From contig CAJQOX010000074.1 in the NCBI GenBank assembly GCA_905480075.1, forward strand, positions 1 through 64,000: a stretch of 64,000 nucleotides of DNA. Direction: 5' to 3'. Numbering within the stretch: the stretch's first letter is position 1; each line of letters starts with the position of its first letter. Source of the stretch: an uncultured Aureispira sp. (GTDB lineage: Bacteria > Bacteroidota > Bacteroidia > Chitinophagales > Saprospiraceae). The translations under genes were made by a program, and so were the position numbers. Positions 29,061 through 38,599 of this stretch are shown in pieces. Below the pieces are notes generated by a model that worked only from the letters and a program-made list of their open reading frames with translations, was not told where the DNA came from and did no database searches.

Positions 29061-31319
29061 ATGATGAAAGAAAGATTAGTTAATGTTTTTTATACATTTC
29101 CCGTGCAGCTTATCAAAATGCAACTTAAGCATAATTTGCTTTTGTTGGGATTTTGGGCATTCCTGTTTGTTGTCATTAGTGGAGGAATTGGCTCCTCTAT
29201 GGGTATTCATTACCTTTTTTTGGACCCTGAATATATGGGGGAAGTTTCTTTTTGGAGCTTTTTTATTATTGGGCTTGCCTATGGCAGTTTTTTTATAGCA
29301 TGGAATTCTAGTGTCTATATTCTGAATAGCTACAGATTTCCTTTTCTTGCATCACTTCATCGACCTTTCGCAAAGTTTAGTTTCAATAATATTCTGCTCC
29401 CTGTCGCCTTTGCTGTGTTTTATGTCTTCAGAATTATTCAGTTTCAGTGGTATAATGAATATGCCGGACAATATAGTGTAATCTTTTATTGCCTGGGGTT
29501 TTTAGCGGGAACTTCCTGTATGCTGCTGCTCTCTATGCTATATTTCCATAATACAAACACGGATATGCAAACTTACAGGAAGGCTAATAAACTTAAGCTT
29601 TCCAAAATGCTGAGGTCAATTGTTGTGAAAAGGAAAGAAAGGGAACAGAACCTTTCGCTTGAGGGGCCTTATAAACACGCATGGAGAGTTGACTTCTTTC
29701 TTAATGAATATTTTCAGTGGAGAATAGTGCGTAATGTCGAACACTATAATTTTAAATTGCTGGATCGTGTTTTTAAACAGAATCACGCGAACGCTTTGGT
29801 TATCCAAAGCCTTAGCATCACTGCTTTGATATTGATGGCTGCCCTGGTCGAGTATCCCTATTTCAGGATTCCGGCAGCAGCTTCTATGTTACTGCTGTTT
29901 TCTGTTCTAACTACTATCGTTGGTGCTTTGACTTATTGGATGGAGGAATGGAGGGCGCTTTTTATACTTGTTGTGCTGTTTTCGGTTAGTCAAATGATGA
30001 ACTGGGGATGGTTTGCTTATCAAAACAGGGCATATGGCCTCAATTATGACAAACCGCCTGTTGAATACTCTGTTAATGTACTCGATTCTGTAAGTTCCAA
30101 AAAACTATACCAGAAAGATGTCAGGAATACACTGAAAATTCTGAACCGGTGGCGGGCTAAGTTTGGCGAAAGCCGCTTGCTCAGAAAACCCAAACTTGTA
30201 CTACTTTGTGTCAGCGGAGGGGGGATTCGTGCTAGTCTGTGGTCAAATCATGTTATTCGCGAAATTGACAAGGAATTAAATGGTAAGCTTATGAAACATG
30301 CCGCCCTGATAACCGGTTCATCCGGAGGAATGTGGGGGGCTTCAATTTACAGGGAACTTTATTATCAGAAACTAAAGGGGGAAAATGTCAATCTTTACGA
30401 TAGCAAATACCTCGATTACACTTCAAAGGATTTAGCGAATGCCTTGTTGTTTACTTTTCTGGTAAATGATATCTTTATCCCCTGGGTGAACCGAGAGGTA
30501 AACGGCTATACTTATAAACAAGACAGAGGCTATGTCTTTGAACAACAGTTTATTGAAAATACAGAAGGATTAATGGATGTTGATTTGGGCTATTATAAGG
30601 AACCTGAAGAAAAGGCGCTTCTCCCTATGATGTTTTTGACCCCTATGATTACCAACGATAGCAGAATGATGCTTATTTCCCCTCACGGTGTCAGTTATAT
30701 GATGAGACCCCCCTTTAGTTATCATAGAGGAGGAAACGAAGCAGGAATAGATGCCGTTGATTATGGCGCTTTGTTTAAAGATCATGATCATCTCAATCTT
30801 CGTTTTGCTTCTGCCCTTAGGATGAGTGGCACTTTTCCGTTTATTTTCCCAAGTGTTCAAATGCCCACAAAACCGGTTCTGAATCTTATGGATGCAGGGT
30901 TCAGAGATAATTTTGGATTGGAAACTGCTACTCGTTTTGCTACTATCTTCAGGAAGTGGATTAAAGAGAATACAAGTGGAGTCACTATTATCTCTGTCAG
31001 ATCCTATGCTAAAAAAGATAAAATTGCTGAAACTAATTCAAAGTCTCTTTCTGAACTTGCTTTTAATCCTCTTGGTCCTGTTTTTTCAGTCGATGCCCTA
31101 CAGAATTATCATCACGATGCCTATATTTCTTACCTCAGATCTAAAATAGGATACGATAAAGTAGATGTTGTGAAATTCGTCTATAAACCTACTGTTTTGG
31201 ATAACAGGGCTTCTCTTAGTTTGCATCTTACTCAACGTGAAAAAAATGATATTCTGAAGGCTGTTTACCTGGAAGAAAATCAGGAAAGTATTAAATTATT
31301 AAAAGATTTGATAAAATGA
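29061..31319 (+). CDS. Polytopic membrane protein with patatin-like phospholipase domain
   Basis: 'VSGGGIRASLWSNHVI', nucleophile elbow 'ITGSSGGMWGAS' (GxSxG), 'LNLMDAGFRDNFGLE'; several N-terminal TM segments. ORF opens at TTG 28929; ATG 29061 more likely. Confidence 0.75.
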   Translation: MMKERLVNVFYTFPVQLIKMQLKHNLLLLGFWAFLFVVISGGIGSSMGIHYLFLDPEYMGEVSFWSFFIIGLAYGSFFIAWNSSVYILNSYRFPFLASLHRPFAKFSFNNILLPVAFAVFYVFRIIQFQWYNEYAGQYSVIFYCLGFLAGTSCMLLLSMLYFHNTNTDMQTYRKANKLKLSKMLRSIVVKRKEREQNLSLEGPYKHAWRVDFFLNEYFQWRIVRNVEHYNFKLLDRVFKQNHANALVIQSLSITALILMAALVEYPYFRIPAAASMLLLFSVLTTIVGALTYWMEEWRALFILVVLFSVSQMMNWGWFAYQNRAYGLNYDKPPVEYSVNVLDSVSSKKLYQKDVRNTLKILNRWRAKFGESRLLRKPKLVLLCVSGGGIRASLWSNHVIREIDKELNGKLMKHAALITGSSGGMWGASIYRELYYQKLKGENVNLYDSKYLDYTSKDLANALLFTFLVNDIFIPWVNREVNGYTYKQDRGYVFEQQFIENTEGLMDVDLGYYKEPEEKALLPMMFLTPMITNDSRMMLISPHGVSYMMRPPFSYHRGGNEAGIDAVDYGALFKDHDHLNLRFASALRMSGTFPFIFPSVQMPTKPVLNLMDAGFRDNFGLETATRFATIFRKWIKENTSGVTIISVRSYAKKDKIAETNSKSLSELAFNPLGPVFSVDALQNYHHDAYISYLRSKIGYDKVDVVKFVYKPTVLDNRASLSLHLTQREKNDILKAVYLEENQESIKLLKDLIK

Positions 31320-31353
31320 TAGCTTCTTTTTTCTTTATCAAGAAAATGTTTTC

Positions 31354-31361
31354 TATCTTTG
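31354..31361 (+). promoter_or_regulatory. -7 element (TATCTTTG) for bL25 gene
   Basis: TAnnTTTG match about 50 bp upstream of ATG 31409. Confidence 0.5.
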
Positions 31362-31408
31362 CACGTTCATAAATAAAAGTGATTTTTAGATTTAAATATA
31401 ATATTCAA

Positions 31409-32023
31409 ATGGAAACAATAGCATTAGAGGGGACTTTAAGAACGGACCTTGGCAAGAAAAGTACAAAAGCTTTACGTAATGCCGGTTTAGTACCCTGCGT
31501 CATTTATGGTAGTGGGAATAATATTCATTTTAGCTCAGCTACTCAGGCGTTCCGCGACCTGATCTATACTAATGAGTTTAGAATTGCTGAAGTTAATGTT
31601 GATGGAAAAAAAATCAAGGCTATTATTAAAGCTGTACAGTTTCATCCTGTTAACGACCATATAATGCATGTTGACCTTCTCGAACTGATTGAAGGAAATG
31701 TTTTGAAAACGGAAGTTCCTATCCGTCTGGTTGGTTCTCCTAATGGAGTGAAAGTAGGGGGTGTCCTTATGCAAAAAATTCGTAAACTGAAAGTTAAGAC
31801 TACTCCTGAGTTCCTTTCTGCATCTATCGATGTTGATGTTTCTCACCTTGAAATGGGTAAGTCAATTCGTATCCGTGAAGTCAATGTACCGGAAGGTGTT
31901 GAGATTATGAACTCTGGTGGTATTCCACTTGCTTCTGTTGAAGTTCCACGTGCTCTTCGTTCTTCTTCTGCTGAAGAAGAAAAAGAAGCAGAGGGTGAAA
32001 CAGAAGAACAGGCGGCTGAATAA
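31409..32023 (+). CDS. rplY: Ribosomal protein bL25 (CTC/TL5 form)
   Basis: 'LEGTLRTDLGKKSTKALRNAGLVPCVIYG', acidic C-terminal tail. Confidence 0.93.
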   Translation: METIALEGTLRTDLGKKSTKALRNAGLVPCVIYGSGNNIHFSSATQAFRDLIYTNEFRIAEVNVDGKKIKAIIKAVQFHPVNDHIMHVDLLELIEGNVLKTEVPIRLVGSPNGVKVGGVLMQKIRKLKVKTTPEFLSASIDVDVSHLEMGKSIRIREVNVPEGVEIMNSGGIPLASVEVPRALRSSSAEEEKEAEGETEEQAAE

Positions 32024-32050
32024 TAATTGACAGTCATTCAGACTTGTTTT

Positions 32051-32092
32051 AAGACGTAGTATATGCTTTGGTGTGTACTACGTCTTTTCTTG
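32051..32092 (+). terminator. Intrinsic terminator after bL25 gene
   Basis: AAGACGTAGTA ... TACTACGTCTT + TTCTTGTTTT. Confidence 0.75.
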
Positions 32093-32232
32093 TTTTCGGG
32101 CTTTTTATACAGAGTTGCTCTATTCCTTTGAGGATCTTTACTCTTACCCCGATATTCCTGATAAAATTTTCTTGTTTGCATTTATTATTTTGAAGATGTC
32201 AGGACCTTTTTTTTAGCAAAATACTTATTCTG

Positions 32233-32943
32233 ATGATGTCCTTGTTCAGGAAGTTATTTAGTAAAAAAAATATTCCGCAAAATGTGGAAAAAATCCTTGA
32301 CGATAATCCTAAAATTGATCAAAATTTGAAATTCCTTATTACCGGACTTGGAAATATCGGAACAGAATACAGTGGCACACGTCATAATATTGGGTTTGAT
32401 GTTGTCGATTTCCTGGCTTTAAAATTCGATGTCAGTTTCAAAAGTGTACGGTATGGCTTTTTGGGTACATTTAAGCACAAAGGGCGCTTTTTTTATTTGC
32501 TGAAACCGAATACTTATATGAACCTCAGCGGTCAGGCGGTCAGGTATTGGCTGCAAAAAGAAAAAATAAATACTAAGAACCTCCTTGTTGTTTCCGATGA
32601 CCTGAATATTAATTTCGGACAGGTGAAAATCAAAGCCAAAGGTAGTGCAGGGGGGCATAATGGCTTGAAAAATATTGAGCAATTACTTGGTTCTTCTGCT
32701 TACCCAAGACTCAGAGTAGGTATTGGGGATAGGTTTAGTAAAGGTAGACAGGTAGATTTTGTGCTTGGAAAATGGTCAGATGAGGAAGGTTTAATCCTAC
32801 AGGAAATTATCAGTCATGCTGCTGATGCTGTGTTGTCTTTCGGCAGCATTGGCCTTGAACGTACAATGAATTCCTTTAACAAAGACCTGTTTAAAAAGAA
32901 GGAAGCCAAAAATAAGAACAATAAAAAAGACCCCGGAACTTAG
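32233..32943 (+). CDS. pth: Peptidyl-tRNA hydrolase
   Basis: 'LITGLGNIGTEYSGTRHNIGFDVVD', 'LKPNTYMNLSGQAV', 'KGSAGGHNGLKNIEQLLG'. Confidence 0.95.
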   Translation: MMSLFRKLFSKKNIPQNVEKILDDNPKIDQNLKFLITGLGNIGTEYSGTRHNIGFDVVDFLALKFDVSFKSVRYGFLGTFKHKGRFFYLLKPNTYMNLSGQAVRYWLQKEKINTKNLLVVSDDLNINFGQVKIKAKGSAGGHNGLKNIEQLLGSSAYPRLRVGIGDRFSKGRQVDFVLGKWSDEEGLILQEIISHAADAVLSFGSIGLERTMNSFNKDLFKKKEAKNKNNKKDPGT

Positions 32944-32998
32944 AGGGCCTATATTGATTTTACGATTATTAATTAGCAAACAGCTGTACTAATTGCTA

Positions 32999-34081
32999 TC
33001 AGTAGTACTTGTAATCGTAAGTATGTTCAGATATCATATTCCCATCCTTGTGGACTGTCTTTCGTAAAATGCTGTTTTTTGCATCATACTCTACCGTTTC
33101 TTTTGTGGTTCCTGATTCTTTTCCGTCTTCATAAGATACCCGTAGGCTTTCTGTCAGATTAGAGTATTTGTCATATTTGTAATGAATGATCTCTGTGATA
33201 TCGTCATCAATCATTTGTGTGGTTTTGACCTTGTTGCCGGTTTCGTCATATTCATCTTCGTTGTGCCAAAGACCCATGCCTCCTTTTTTATTGTTGAAAT
33301 CTATCAATACCCTTGCCTTGGTTGGGTCGTAAGAAGCTTTTGCTCCACCAAAAGAACTTATTTGTTCCCCGTTCTTATACTTAAGGTGTTCCTTTATTTT
33401 GTTGCGTTGAAATGTAATAATATCTTTATAAGTATCCTGGCCATCTTTTATTACGGACTCGGATGAGGCAAGATATCCGGCTTTTGTATAGGCTGTTTTT
33501 TTTGTTTCTGAGTATTTTACTTTTTCCGAATTTACTTCCCATTTTTTATACAAGGTTTCTTCATGTAGCTTATTGTATTTGTATAGTTCTTCTCCTACCT
33601 TTTTGCCTTCTTTGTTTGTCAGCTTTATTTTAAATGGTTTCCCGATTTTATTGTACTTGTAAGTTTTGTTGAATGTTTCCCCGTTGGATTTTGTGAATTC
33701 AGAAAATTCTACTTTGGTTTTTCTGTTATTTAAAAGCAGAAAAAAAGTTTTATACCTTGACATTCTGTCACCGGTTTCATCGTACTTTGAAACTTCAACT
33801 ATCCTGAATTCATCTTTCCATTCTGTAGATCGTAATGATCTGACAGTAAGTTCCCCTCCCGGATTACATAAGTAGAGTTCGTGTTTCAGCATCCTGCCCT
33901 TTTCGTCAAATTCCTTCAGTTCTTTTTTTGTTAACTTCAGCTTTTCTTCTTCTTTCTGCTCTTCAAATCTTTCAAAGTTTTTGGATTCAACTGATGCAAC
34001 TTTAGTGTTTTGTGCCTTGCTATAGCTAGATATAAAGATAGCAGTACTTAATAGGAGTAAAGTTATTCGCGTATTTTTCAT
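32999..34081 (-). CDS. Secreted YD-repeat-like hypothetical protein (paralog A)
   Basis: Signal peptide-like N-terminus; repeats such as 'YDETGDRMSRYKTF', 'YDETGNKVKTTQ', 'YDKYSNLTESL'; C-terminal 'YDYKYY'. Confidence 0.7.
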   Translation of the reverse strand: MKNTRITLLLLSTAIFISSYSKAQNTKVASVESKNFERFEEQKEEEKLKLTKKELKEFDEKGRMLKHELYLCNPGGELTVRSLRSTEWKDEFRIVEVSKYDETGDRMSRYKTFFLLLNNRKTKVEFSEFTKSNGETFNKTYKYNKIGKPFKIKLTNKEGKKVGEELYKYNKLHEETLYKKWEVNSEKVKYSETKKTAYTKAGYLASSESVIKDGQDTYKDIITFQRNKIKEHLKYKNGEQISSFGGAKASYDPTKARVLIDFNNKKGGMGLWHNEDEYDETGNKVKTTQMIDDDITEIIHYKYDKYSNLTESLRVSYEDGKESGTTKETVEYDAKNSILRKTVHKDGNMISEHTYDYKYY

Positions 34082-34182
34082 AATGGTAATAATTTATTGA
34101 CAGTATAAAAGATTATACCTATACCTTTTATCGCAATTTAAATTATTGTAGGTTTAAATTGCCTCAATATTGCTTATATCTT

Positions 34183-35403
34183 TTAGTAGTATTTATAAAT
34201 ATACATTGTTTTTTCGAAAGTTTTGTTATTATCCATCGATAAACTTTGTAAAACAGGATTGCCCTGCGAATCGTATTTTATTTTTAACATTGAAAGAATT
34301 TTCTGTCTGTTTTTTTGTTCCTCTTTTATTGCCTGACCGTTTTTGTTGTAATGTGTAGTTAATGTATAACGCAACAGACCTTGGTTTGAGAATTTGCTGC
34401 TGATTTTTTTTAATATTTTTCCTTCTTTATTGTATTCAAAAGAATCAACTTGTGTTAAAGAGGAATTCCTGTATGTTTTGCTGATATAAGGTAGGCTGTC
34501 CCTGTATTCTGTCTCTTTTTTATTTGTTTCTTTGTTGTTTCTCAGTTTTATATCACTGTATATCCTGCCGTTTTTGTATTTAATGATATGTTTGTCACAG
34601 ATGATTTTGTACTTTTTTGCAGACCCTTTTTTGCTTTTGTTAACGGATACCTTTAGTTTCTTTCTTAATACCGTGTTGTTTTCCAAAATCTTACCATTAT
34701 TGTCATACTTTAATTTTTGTTTGTAACGGTTTAAGTAGTGCTTTCCCCATGAACGGATAAGTTCATTTCTTTTGTTGTAACGGAACCTGTAGTCCCTTCT
34801 TTTTGCCTTTCTTTCTGCTACCTCTCCTTTTCCATTTATTGTAGTCCATTTCGAATAGGTTTTCCATCGGTTCTGAAGCCCTTTGTTGTTGTAACTGTAG
34901 TAATGACAAAACAATGAGGTGTTGCCCCTGTAATCATAACTGCATCGCTCGATCAGGTTATTGTTTGAGTTGTAAATTAAGGTATCTTCTCTGGAAATAT
35001 CTCCGAAATCATCATATAACTGCCGGTATAGCCTTTTGCTGTTCTCTTCCTTTAGCTCGTATTCCAGATATTTTGTTATTAGTTTTGTACTTACAGGTTC
35101 TTTGTCAGAAGGATAGTTGATGATGTGTTCTGTTAATGTTTTTGATTCTGAATCAAAATAAGATTTCTCTTCTTTTTTTAATTTATTGCTATTTAAATGA
35201 TAGTAATAATAGAGTTTCCTTATTTCCCTGCCCTTCTTATCATAAATAGTGGTTTTATGATACCTTGTCAAACTGTCACTTTCTGATGTCATAAAGGAAA
35301 TTTCAATCTTCTCCTTTATCTTTCCCTGCGATTTACATTGATTAAATGTAAATATAAGGATAAGTATAAAAATCCATTTGCTTATAAAAATCATATTGGG
35401 CAA
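34183..35403 (-). CDS. Secreted YD-repeat-like hypothetical protein (paralog B)
   Basis: 'IYDKKGREIRKLYYYY', 'YNKEGKILKKISS', 'YNKNGQAIKEEQKN', 'YDSQGNPVLQSL'; C-terminal 'YIYKYY' as in paralog A. Confidence 0.7.
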   Translation of the reverse strand: MPNMIFISKWIFILILIFTFNQCKSQGKIKEKIEISFMTSESDSLTRYHKTTIYDKKGREIRKLYYYYHLNSNKLKKEEKSYFDSESKTLTEHIINYPSDKEPVSTKLITKYLEYELKEENSKRLYRQLYDDFGDISREDTLIYNSNNNLIERCSYDYRGNTSLFCHYYSYNNKGLQNRWKTYSKWTTINGKGEVAERKAKRRDYRFRYNKRNELIRSWGKHYLNRYKQKLKYDNNGKILENNTVLRKKLKVSVNKSKKGSAKKYKIICDKHIIKYKNGRIYSDIKLRNNKETNKKETEYRDSLPYISKTYRNSSLTQVDSFEYNKEGKILKKISSKFSNQGLLRYTLTTHYNKNGQAIKEEQKNRQKILSMLKIKYDSQGNPVLQSLSMDNNKTFEKTMYIYKYY

Positions 35404-35511
35404 TTTGATGTTATGAAGGTTTTTCTGTTTATTTGCCGCCTCTCTCGTTCAGAGGACTAAAACCCATGCCAAAGATAAGCCATTCTTTTTGAAATGACCT
35501 TTCATCAAAAC

Positions 35512-35541
35512 AAAAAAGGCAAATCATTGAGGATTTGCCTT
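35512..35541 (-). terminator. Intrinsic terminator on minus strand
   Basis: Minus strand: AAGGCAAATC-CTCAAT-GATTTGCCTT followed by TTTTGTTTTG; no annotated gene ends here. Confidence 0.65.
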
Positions 35542-35620
35542 ATTCGTAAAAAGTTAGCGTAAACTAAACTTTTATTTTTGCCTTTTATTTAAAATTTATA
35601 TTATTGATACAAAGGTATGA
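35512..35620 (-). ncRNA. Candidate small RNA (unassigned family)
   Basis: Minus-strand TACCTTTG (TAnnTTTG) at 35611-35618, then hairpin AAAAGTTTAG/CTAACTTTT, then the intrinsic terminator; no ORF. Confidence 0.3.
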
Positions 35621-35633
35621 GTTTTGTATCAAT
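35603..35633. repeat. 11-bp perfect inverted repeat (ATTGATACAAA-N9-TTTGTATCAAT)
   Basis: Read directly from sequence; overlaps the minus-strand TACCTTTG. Confidence 0.8.
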
Positions 35634-35874
35634 TTATCTTCGTTGGGTACATAACGAAAATCGCCTTGTAAATAAAACGAAAGTTTTTTTCCTTTCGCTG
35701 CTTTGGGTGTTATTTTTTTTATTATCCGTTTTTTTACAAATTAGCTTCAAAATTGGTTTTATTATAAAAAAAGTATAACTTCTTCTCTTTATTGTGAAAA
35801 TATATGGTTTTTAATATTATTAAAACTCTTAAGTTGTATACTTTTGTTTTAAGCCCTTTGTATATTTAATTTTT

Positions 35875-37227
35875 ATGTGGAAAAAAATAATCAGAACGTT
35901 AACCCTTCGTAATGTCTATCTCGGAAACCGATTTTTTTGGCTTTTCGGAAGTATAGCGGCATTGTTTATTATTAGTTTTCCCTTTTCTCTCTTGTTTGCT
36001 GTAGCTAAAACAGCACTGGTTTTTGCTTCCGCTTTACTCCTCGTCGATTTCTTTTTGCTATTTAACAAAGGGGTGAATGTTGATTGTGAAAGAATACTTC
36101 CCCGTAAACTTTCGCTGGGTGATGATAATACGGTGAACTTAAAATTATTTAACAGGTATGGCCTGGGCCTTGATATTTGTATTATCGATGAATTGCCGGT
36201 TGAGTTTCAAAAAAGAGATTTTCAAATTGTAGATTTCTTAAAGGCAGGGCAACAAAAAACGTATCCTTATACTTTAAGACCCGTTCTGAGGGGGGAGTAC
36301 ACTTTCTATAATGTGAACCTTTATGTGAATTCCAGACTTGGCTTGGTGCAACGTAGAATTACTCACAGACTTAAAGAAAGTATTCTTGTCTACCCTTCTA
36401 TTATGCAAATGAACAGGTTTTCTCTTATGGCTGTCGCCAAAATTTCTACCATGAAAGGGGTGAAAAAAGTGCGTAAGGTCGGTTCAAGTTATGAGTTTGC
36501 TCAAATCAGAAATTATGTAAAAGGGGATGATTACAGATCCATAAACTGGAAGGCTACCAGCAGGAAAAACAGCCTGATGGTTAATCAGTATGAAGATGAA
36601 CGCTCTCAGCAAATTTACTCTGTTATCGATAAAGGGCGTTCTATGCAGATGCCTTTTAATGGGATGAGTTTGCTGGATTATGCTATCAATTCATCTTTGG
36701 TTATTTCGGGAGTCTCTCTCAAAAAACACGATAAGGCAGGGCTGATGACTTTTTCTGATAAAGTCGGTTCTACTGTTAAGGCAGAATCAGGCCCAAAACA
36801 ATTGAATTTGATTATTGAAACTCTTTATAAAGAAAACCCGCGTAACTTCGAGGCAAACTATGAACTTCTTTATACTGCTACAAAGCAATTCATAAGAAGA
36901 AGGAGCCTTATTTTTCTCTATACCAACTTTGAAAGCTTTTCTGCTATGCAAAGGGTTTTGCCGCTTCTTAGACGTATTAATGCTTCTCACCTGCTTGTAG
37001 TTGTCTTTTTTGAAAATACCGAAATTGTCGATTACTCCCATAATGAAGCCCATACTACCGAAGAAATTTATAATAAAACCATTGCCTCCAGATTCGTGGA
37101 GGAAAAATACCGCATTGTTCAGGAATTAAGACAGTATGGTATTCAGGCTATTCTCACAAGACCCGAAAACTTGTCTGTTAACAGCGTTAATAAATACCTG
37201 GAAATGAAATCAAGAGGGATGATTTAA
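35875..37227 (+). CDS. DUF58 domain protein
   Basis: 'FAQIRNYVKGDDYRSINWKATSRKNSLMVNQYEDERSQQIYSVIDKGRSMQMPF' is the DUF58 signature. Confidence 0.92.
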   Translation: MWKKIIRTLTLRNVYLGNRFFWLFGSIAALFIISFPFSLLFAVAKTALVFASALLLVDFFLLFNKGVNVDCERILPRKLSLGDDNTVNLKLFNRYGLGLDICIIDELPVEFQKRDFQIVDFLKAGQQKTYPYTLRPVLRGEYTFYNVNLYVNSRLGLVQRRITHRLKESILVYPSIMQMNRFSLMAVAKISTMKGVKKVRKVGSSYEFAQIRNYVKGDDYRSINWKATSRKNSLMVNQYEDERSQQIYSVIDKGRSMQMPFNGMSLLDYAINSSLVISGVSLKKHDKAGLMTFSDKVGSTVKAESGPKQLNLIIETLYKENPRNFEANYELLYTATKQFIRRRSLIFLYTNFESFSAMQRVLPLLRRINASHLLVVVFFENTEIVDYSHNEAHTTEEIYNKTIASRFVEEKYRIVQELRQYGIQAILTRPENLSVNSVNKYLEMKSRGMI

Positions 37228-37259
37228 GATTTCTTCTCTTTTTGTAACTAATTTGTTCT

Positions 37260-37517
37260 ATGTCTGAAAAACTTAAAGTAATTCCTTCTGTACTCCTTAA
37301 AATGGGATCGGATTGGTCTGTAAAAGTTAATGAAAATCCATTCACTCCCGGTAAAGGGGCTAATTTGCCTTCCCTCGGTTATCCCTGTGCTTCTTGTGCA
37401 GGTGTTGATACTAAATTGCGTTTCGCAAAAAGTACTGAAGTAGCAGAAAGTACGCTTGAATGGATGGAATTAATCTGCAAATCTTGCGGCAACTACACTT
37501 TATATACTAAAAAATAA
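37260..37517 (+). CDS. Small zinc-ribbon-like hypothetical protein
   Basis: 85 aa, two CxxC knuckles ('CASC', 'CKSC'). Confidence 0.65.
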   Translation: MSEKLKVIPSVLLKMGSDWSVKVNENPFTPGKGANLPSLGYPCASCAGVDTKLRFAKSTEVAESTLEWMELICKSCGNYTLYTKK

Positions 37518-37540
37518 TTATTTAATTTAAATATCTAAAA

Positions 37541-38566
37541 ATGCGCGCTGTAGTCCTTACTAAATTCGGAAAATCAGATAAGGCTTTTCAAATTCAGGAA
37601 CGGGATATACCTGTTCCCGAAAATCATGAAATTTGCGTTAAAGCGGAGGCTTTTGGACTCAATTTTGCCGATGTAATGGCCCGGCAGGGCTTATATGATG
37701 ATTGCCCTGCCTTACCCGCTGTTATTGGCTATGAGGTGGTTGGGCGTGTTCATGCAATAGGTAAGGATGTTAAAGACTTTGAAATCGGACAAAGGGTAGT
37801 TTCTCTTACCCGATTTGGCGGGTATGCTGAATATGCTGTTGCAGATGCTCGGGCAGCTATACTTATCCCTGATGAGATGGATTACTGTGTTGCGGCGGCA
37901 CTTGCCACGCAATATGCTACTGCTTATTATTGTTCTGCTTACACTACTCAACTTCATGAAGGGGAACATGTCCTTATTCAGGCTGCAGCTGGCGGAGTGG
38001 GAACGGCACTTGTGCAAATGGCTAAAAATAAAGGCTGTATTGTATATGGTACTGCTAGTTCTCAAAAAAAACTGGACTACCTGAAGGAGTTGGGGGTCGA
38101 TTATCCTATTAATTATAAAGATACTGATTTTGAAGAGTTTATTAATAAAACTTCAGGTAAAAAAGCGATAGATGTCGCTTTCGATAGTATTGGTGGTAAT
38201 TCTGTTAAAAAAGCAAGGAGGCTTCTGGCTAATGGAACCGGCCGTATCATTTGTTATGGCGCTGCAAGTATGTCAGGAAAAAGAAAAAGTATCCCGAGAC
38301 TACTCAAATTGGTTTTTGGCTTTGGTTTTCTTCCCTCAGTTGAACTTTTATTGAAGTCTCAAGGGATCACAGGAGTAAATATGTTACAAATCGCTGATAA
38401 TCGCCCCGAAGCACTTAAGGTCTGTATGCAGGAAGTATCAAAAATGGTAGTAGAAGGAAAACTTAAGCCTACTGTTGGGGGCAAATTTTCTATTGACGAA
38501 TTGGCTGAAGCACATGATTTTCTTGGTAATCGACAATCAATAGGCAAAGTAGCAGTTCATTGGTAG
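37541..38566 (+). CDS. Medium-chain dehydrogenase/reductase (quinone oxidoreductase/VAT-1-like)
   Basis: 'EAFGLNFADVMARQGLYDDCPALPAVIGYEVVGRV', 'VLIQAAAGGVGTALVQMAK'. Confidence 0.92.
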   Translation: MRAVVLTKFGKSDKAFQIQERDIPVPENHEICVKAEAFGLNFADVMARQGLYDDCPALPAVIGYEVVGRVHAIGKDVKDFEIGQRVVSLTRFGGYAEYAVADARAAILIPDEMDYCVAAALATQYATAYYCSAYTTQLHEGEHVLIQAAAGGVGTALVQMAKNKGCIVYGTASSQKKLDYLKELGVDYPINYKDTDFEEFINKTSGKKAIDVAFDSIGGNSVKKARRLLANGTGRIICYGAASMSGKRKSIPRLLKLVFGFGFLPSVELLLKSQGITGVNMLQIADNRPEALKVCMQEVSKMVVEGKLKPTVGGKFSIDELAEAHDFLGNRQSIGKVAVHW

Positions 38567-38599
38567 GTAATTCTTATCAATTGATATGCTTGAAATAGT

